Of a stretch of 64,000 nt of DNA, positions 61,501 through 64,000 are shown piece by piece. The notes beneath the pieces are model-generated. The model was not told where the DNA came from and ran no database searches. It saw only the letters and a list, made by a program, of their open reading frames with translations. Every line of letters starts with the position of its first letter. Positions within the stretch are counted from its first letter, which is position 1. Position numbers and translations under genes: made by a program. The DNA is taken from NCBI GenBank assembly GCA_963969395.1, contig OZ017797.1, positions 17,112,001-17,176,000 of the forward strand. The letters run 5' to 3'. The stretch is from Pseudoscleropodium purum (taxonomy: Eukaryota; Streptophyta; Bryopsida; Hypnales; Brachytheciaceae).

Positions 61501-63899
61501 TTGCTCTACCACTGTCAGCCGCAACCTGTTCCCTTCGTTGATGTTCCGCAAACAACCCTCCAGGATGGCATGCATATGCGGCCCCTTGAAAGAGGCAGTA
61601 AACAATGACAACCTCTGCAAAAGCAATGTATAGGTTACATCCCAGCATCCCATCGATGAACTTGAATAACCCGATTCCTCACATAGCCATGAATTACTAG
61701 AATAAATGACCTACTGAACCCCTAAACGAACAAGGATTCAAGGTTTTATATGATCAATTCAATTGATCATATTGTGAAAAATGTAGTTTATATGAAACCA
61801 AAGTCAATAACACTAGAATCAGTGAAACATTGCAAGCATTGGTCAATAAAAAAATTAAATTGGAAAAAAAATGAGTCCCCACATGACCAACTTGATAGTG
61901 CTGAAAAATAATGAGGTCCTATTTGGACTTCCTGGTCCTTCAGGAGTTAAACGCACTATAAATCTAGGCAACCCTCATCAAGATTAAAGCAGTCAAGTAT
62001 ACCTACACCAAGCAGCGAAAGCAAGCGTAAAGCCTCTCGATTCACAAGCAAAAGCTTAGATTGCTGTAGACAATGAGCTAGTGTCTCCCACAAAGAATTC
62101 CCATCCTGCAAGAACAGGACTGCAACCCCTGCACACAACACTGTTTCCCTGACCCCTGTTGGTATCCTCTTAGAGTGATGATCTTCTGAATTTATGCAAA
62201 ACCCAAAACTGCAAAAACTGCAAAAAACAACCCCATCGATTGACAAAGTTTTAAGGTTTTAGGTGCACAGGTATTGGACTCACGTAGTCTTCATGCTGAG
62301 TAAACGTTGACGTAGCGCAAAGTGTTAACTTAGTGCAAGTGTGATGTGAGTGCTCGTGTCATTAAGTCAGCATTATACTGGCAACTATGAAGTCAACACT
62401 GAGTCAACATTAATTTGACATTAATTTAACAACATCTTAACATTGATATAATGTTCTATTGGACTAATTATTAATGACTTTGTAAATCTAATTGGAATCT
62501 TATGAGATGAAATAAATGAAGCTCATACCTAAAGCCTGGCATGCTCGCAAACTGGCCACCACAACAGCCTCGTTGCTGCTCATGCAGTGATCAAGGAGGC
62601 AAGATCTGACGGCCTCGACCTTGCCCACTCGATACCTTGCGCCGGGCCACCGCTCCATAATCATGGCCAAGACCTCAGCACACTCCGCAACGCCGATTCC
62701 AAGTGCTGCATGAGACTTATCAAGCCGCCAAAGGATATGCTTCAAGGCATCAGACTCCTGTAAGACTTTCCAGATGGGATCGTCACCCATGGTCCCATCA
62801 GATGCTATTTGATGTCTAACAGTCGCAAGCATGCTCTGCATGGCTATGGCAGCGGATACTGCCGCCTCCGATGTTTTGGAAGGTGCTAATAGACATGTTA
62901 GAGGTGACAGCAACCGGAGCATATAACGACCGTTAGTTGCTCGTCCCAATCCTGCACTTGCTACAGCTGCCTGCCTGTAGATTGGCTCTTGCTCCACTGT
63001 TAGAAGATACTCTAGAGCTCCTACAGCGTCCTCAATATATGCCTGTCTCACAACAGTCTGAATGTTGTTAAAAAGCAATAGAGGCACCCCTGGTCTCAAT
63101 TTAAATGGCCTCGAAAAGTAATCAATCAAAATGTAGAACACGTGAACGATATCTAACTAGAGTAATATACAGCTTGCGCCCTTTCCACTGTAGCTCAAAG
63201 AAACATGGAGCACTGTAATATTGAAGAACTGGCCCACTTGCGAAGTAATATATTGTCTGTCACATGAGTCCCACGACAACAGACTGACCGGGGACTGGAT
63301 AGAAGAAAATAAATAATTCTAACACGAGCTACACTTGCTTTCGCAAACATAACATGAGCTCAAGATAGCGCACCAAAAGAGCCTGTATCCCTTATCTTCC
63401 GTTCACTGTTCATGGATTCCAAAACTGTTCAGGAAGCTCCTGATTAAAGTTTTCCTATACTCTCAAAACAATCCTCATCTTTCCAGTGACAAACCAAATG
63501 TACCTGCAAATGTGACACAACGAAAGGGCGCGGTGGTATGGCGGCCACAAAAGCTGCAATGGCACGAACAACTTGTCCCTGGACTTGAGCATCAGTGTTT
63601 GCCCACCTCAATTCTCCATCTTTTCTTCTGCAACGACACGGGCTAACCCTCAGAAAACTAAAATCCTAAACTGAGAATCGAATCGCATTCCAGAAGGGGA
63701 AAAAAAATTTAAACGGAATCATCCTTCCGCGAGAACAGTAAAGGAGGATTGCACGTTTAGGATCCACAAAACAGGGGCTCAAGGCTTACGACGACGGTCT
63801 CTTTCCAAGCTGCAATGCCATGCGCATTCGGCCCAGGAGTTGAAGCAGACGCTCCTCATCGTGACCACCCCCGCGTGCACCACCACTCCCCTTCGGCAT
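58508..63899 (-). CDS. Armadillo-like / BTB-POZ domain protein (At1g04390-like)
   Basis: Large plant protein with helical armadillo-like repeats followed by BTB/POZ folds, usually a substrate adaptor for CUL3 ubiquitin ligases. Exons on the minus strand: 63899-63790, 63627-63504, 63057-62529, 62128-62003, 61614-61159, 60835-59580, 59516-59243 and 58953-58508. N-terminus MPKGSGGARGGGHDEERLLQLL; LRWANTDAQVQGQVVRAIAAFVAAIPP is a repeat-like helix pair. DIVFVLKDGSRVLAHGVVLAVLCP...LLEYAYSGVVHLDLEEVDELKVLSKGCGL in exon 6 is a BTB domain. LRTLLLFWYSGKL...SLIELAQFAGQHLMTDLQNECN in the last exon is a second BTB-like half. Two junctions (62003/61614 and 59580/59516) do not keep frame with the canonical sites I see, so a missed micro-exon, an indel or early decay is possible. 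Identification with the Arabidopsis protein is from memory of the family. Confidence 0.75.
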
Positions 63900-64000
63900 C
63901 CTCTTCTGAAACTCCAAACTCCCAACTATACCCTAAAACCCTTCTCACGTAAAAGGCTTACAAATCACCATAACCCATCATTGACAACCCGCACACGTTT
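63900..64000. other. 5' flank of the ARM/BTB gene
   Basis: Leader and upstream sequence of the minus-strand gene starting at 63899; nothing else can be supported in the 101 bases. Confidence 0.5.

Overview
The window looks like nuclear DNA of a land plant. It holds GT-AG split genes for a K-segment dehydrin, a plant-type ferric-chelate reductase, a plastid-type acetylornithine aminotransferase, a vacuolar-type amino acid transporter and a plant armadillo/BTB protein. They are separated by long, very AT-rich non-coding stretches. The dehydrin type and the DUF7869-like transposase point, by inference only, to a seed-free plant such as a moss; I cannot name the species.

Layout. A two-K-segment dehydrin lies on the minus strand at 0.9-2.2 kb, with a pair of ABRE/G-box sites upstream. 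From 2.5 to 33.9 kb there are no ordinary host genes. This stretch contains AT-rich decayed sequence, a 428-bp hAT-like non-autonomous element (11249-11676), and a GC-richer 13.4-kb block bounded by a 22-bp inverted repeat (13930-27288). Broken, C-to-T-decayed pieces of the upstream region of the ferric reductase gene (3550-3900, 13290-13929, 31550-32160) show that an old tandem copy of that region was split by later insertions. The intact copy is at 33.9-35.5 kb, followed by the ferric reductase (35826-40292, plus). Then come acetylornithine aminotransferase (41684-45449, minus), an AT-rich satellite-like stretch (47.1-48.2 kb), an AVT3-like transporter with a 5'-UTR intron (TATA near 48.88 kb, coding 50162-51838, plus), about 6.7 kb without genes, and the ARM/BTB gene (58508-63899, minus).

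The most unusual part is the 13930-27288 block, read as one large DNA transposon. Its left gene (minus) encodes a protein of about 1263 residues with the D...D...D pattern of DUF7869-type RNase H-fold transposase-like proteins. Its right gene (plus, divergent) can be spliced in frame from six exons into a protein of about 1450 codons with a ParB-like region, a degenerate methyltransferase-like C-terminal motif, a long Ser/Pro-rich linker and a degenerate FCP1/NIF-like HAD domain. A second degenerate HAD-like ORF follows. About 25 copies of a 19-bp palindrome (TATCGGCTGSCAGCCGATA) are spread through the block: in introns, in the divergent promoter region, and within about 20 bp after the stop codon of all three genes. 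Each of the two large genes carries one in-frame stop explainable by a single C-to-T change, so this copy is probably no longer autonomous.
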